DNA of 33,430 bases from positions 1 through 33,430 of the forward strand of contig NZ_AXUS01000027.1 of the NCBI RefSeq assembly GCF_000498755.1. Direction: 5' to 3'. Origin of the DNA: Clostridioides mangenotii TR (GTDB lineage Bacteria > Bacillota > Clostridia > Peptostreptococcales > Peptostreptococcaceae). The translations under genes were made by a program, and so were the position numbers. The notes under the pieces were generated by a model. The model did not search any database. It had not been told where the DNA came from and saw only the letters and a list, made by a program, of their open reading frames with translations. This document shows, one piece after another, positions 31,962 to 33,430 of this stretch; position 1 is the first letter of the stretch; each line of letters begins with the position of its first letter.

Positions 31962-33307
31962 CTACCAACCTTGAGTCACTTCATAAACTTCATCACCAAT
32001 TCTATCGTTTAAATAATCATTTATAGCCGAATCTATAATCCCCATAGCCTTTTCAACTTGCTCCCTAGTTATTACAAGTGGCGGTTGAACTCTAAGAGTA
32101 GATTGACCTAAGAATATCATCACCAACCCTGTTTGGATACATCTATAGCATATTTTAGTAGTAGCATCAGGATTTTTTTCTGTTGATCCTTTTCCTTTTA
32201 CTATATCTACGCCAATAGATAGACCTATCCCTCTTATATCACCAATAATATCGTATTTTTCCTTTAATTTTTCAAATCCAGCCTTTATGCAATCTCCCAT
32301 TACTAAGCTATTTTGAAGCGCATTTTCTCTTTCTAATATCTCAATAGACTTCAAAGCAGCTACACATACTGTTGTGTTCCCAGATAGTGTAAATACATGC
32401 GCTGGTGCATCTAAACTCTCTAATATTTCAGTCTTACCTACTACTGCCCCTAATGGAAGGCCCCCACCTACTGATTTTCCCAAAACTAACAGATCTGCTT
32501 CAACATCAAAGTTTTCAATTCCAAACCATTTCCCAGTTCTTCCCATTCCCTGCTGTATTTCATCACATACAAGCACTATCCCATACTTATCACATAGCTC
32601 TCTTATAGCTTTGACCCATTTTTTGGAGGCACAATTATTCCTGCATCACCTGCTATCGGTTCGATAAATATTGCAGCAACTTCTTCTGATGGCAAATAGT
32701 GATCGAATGCAAACTCTATTTCATTAACACATTCTAATGAACAACTCTCCTCTTTTTTAGAATATGGACATTTACAACATGCAGGATAATTAAAATGATA
32801 TATATCTGATAATAGCGGACCCATTTTTCTTCTCATATTTGTGCTTAAAGCTGAAATAGACATCGCACCAAAAGTACTACCATGATATGACTCGAATAAA
32901 GAAATAATTTTTGTCCTTCCTGTAAATGCCCTAGAAAGCTTAATTGCTGCGTCTATACACGCTGATCCAGTTGCACTGTATAAAACTTTTTTATTATTAT
33001 CTCCAGGTGCTATTTCAACTAATTTTTCTGCTAACCTAATTGGAGGTTCACTGTTAAAATAAGCCAATGTATACTGAGTTAGGTCATCCATCTGCTCTTT
33101 TACTGCCTCCGACAACTCTTTATTTCCGTGTCCTATATTTGCTGATCCAGCACTGGCTAAAAAGTCGACATATTCATTTCCTTCAAAATCGTATAACATC
33201 GCTCCTTTACCTGATTTAAAAGCTACTGGATAGTAAGGAATTTTTTGCGTCTTCGCTATGTACTGTTTTTCTTTTTTTTCAATTGATTTACTAGTTGTTT
33301 TACTCAA
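31962..33307 (-). pseudogene. Class III PLP aminotransferase (4-aminobutyrate aminotransferase-like), interrupted by one frameshift
   Basis: Aminotransferase class III, closest by pattern to GABA aminotransferases of clostridia. Seen: start TTG at 33307 behind AAGGAGGG, SATGSACIDAAIKL (PLP phosphate), SYHGSTFGAMS, VCDEIQQGMGRTGKW, and VLGKSVGGGLPLGAVVG with the PLP-binding lysine. A CPYSKKEESC segment occurs before the active site. The frame breaks at an A6 run (T6 at 32619-32624 on the plus strand). Adding one A joins IIVPPKK to WVKAIRELCDKYG in a protein of about 448 residues, full length for the family. Either a recent inactivation or an A-run sequencing error. Substrate not certain. Confidence 0.85.
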
Positions 33308-33430
33308 ATATATCCCTCCTTAGTGTATTGTGATATAAAAATATTTTAAATAAATATATATAGAATTACATACCGTGGGTGGATTAAATTTTTTTTAAAA
33401 TACTCTCATTTGGTTATTATAATGTTATTA
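33308..33430. other. Window edge upstream of the aminotransferase gene
   Basis: AT-rich, should hold the promoter and leader of the aminotransferase gene on the minus strand. No open frame or clear hairpin was seen. Confidence 0.4.

Noticed and set aside
30714-32624. Programmed frameshifting or transcriptional slippage as a working mechanism in hydG and the aminotransferase
   Set aside because: The A-runs are only five or six long, shorter than usual slippage sites; two shifts in 50 bases would be very inefficient; no stimulatory element was seen. Sequencing error or true mutation is more likely.
1-33430. CRISPR arrays, tRNA or rRNA genes, prophage or complete insertion sequences
   Set aside because: None seen: no regularly spaced repeats, no tRNA-like TTCGAATC arms with matching acceptor stems, and no transposase or phage genes in any frame.

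Overview
The window looks like a chromosomal segment of a low-GC Gram-positive anaerobe, most likely a Peptostreptococcaceae-type Clostridium (relatives of Clostridioides difficile). The reasons are very AT-rich spacers, strong AGGAGG ribosome sites, frequent TTG/GTG starts, [FeFe]-hydrogenase maturation genes and the rpsB-tsf-pyrH-frr-uppS-cdsA-dxr-rseP-ispG order. There are no rRNA or tRNA genes, no CRISPR array and no intact insertion sequence.

Layout. 1-6.6 kb: a nitronate monooxygenase-like flavoenzyme with an apparent non-AUG start, a flavin reductase-like protein, CorA, a large TPR/Sel1 protein, an AEC permease and a 48-residue membrane protein. 6.7-8.9 kb: two small unknown genes, a decayed small gene and a DUF3810 membrane protein with HEMAH. 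9.1-17.7 kb (minus strand): a housekeeping run from ribosomal protein S2 and EF-Ts through UMP kinase, ribosome recycling factor, undecaprenyl-PP synthase, CDP-DAG synthase, Dxr, RseP and IspG. It joins translation, isoprenoid supply for cell-wall carriers and membrane-lipid synthesis. 17.7-27.4 kb: a D,D-carboxypeptidase, a zinc-finger-like/pentapeptide/potassium-channel protein behind a structured leader RNA, an ornithine/alanine racemase-type PLP enzyme, a Smr-less MutS2, a tail-anchored pseudokinase, a VanW protein, an EEP-family phosphatase/nuclease and a 55-residue unknown protein. 27.6-31.8 kb: the hydrogenase maturation operon (TM1266-like regulator, hydF, hydE, hydG) behind a leader with a terminator and a possible antiterminator. 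31.8-33.4 kb: a 122-bp palindrome and a class III aminotransferase.

Most interesting signals. (1) A minus-strand RNA of about 162 nt upstream of the channel gene: all four transition differences between its two long arms leave G-U pairs only when read on the minus strand, and a TATAAT box places +1 exactly at the first base of the closing stem. (2) The hyd leader, where the terminator 3' arm can pair with either of two upstream segments. (3) A kinase whose glycine loop and HRD aspartate are both missing. (4) Three single-A deletions in A-runs within 2 kb, two in hydG and one in the aminotransferase. (5) The convergent 122-bp palindrome. (6) A flavoenzyme that seems to start at AUA or AUU.

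Limits: all calls come from reading sequence and translations. No database search, folding program or alignment was run.
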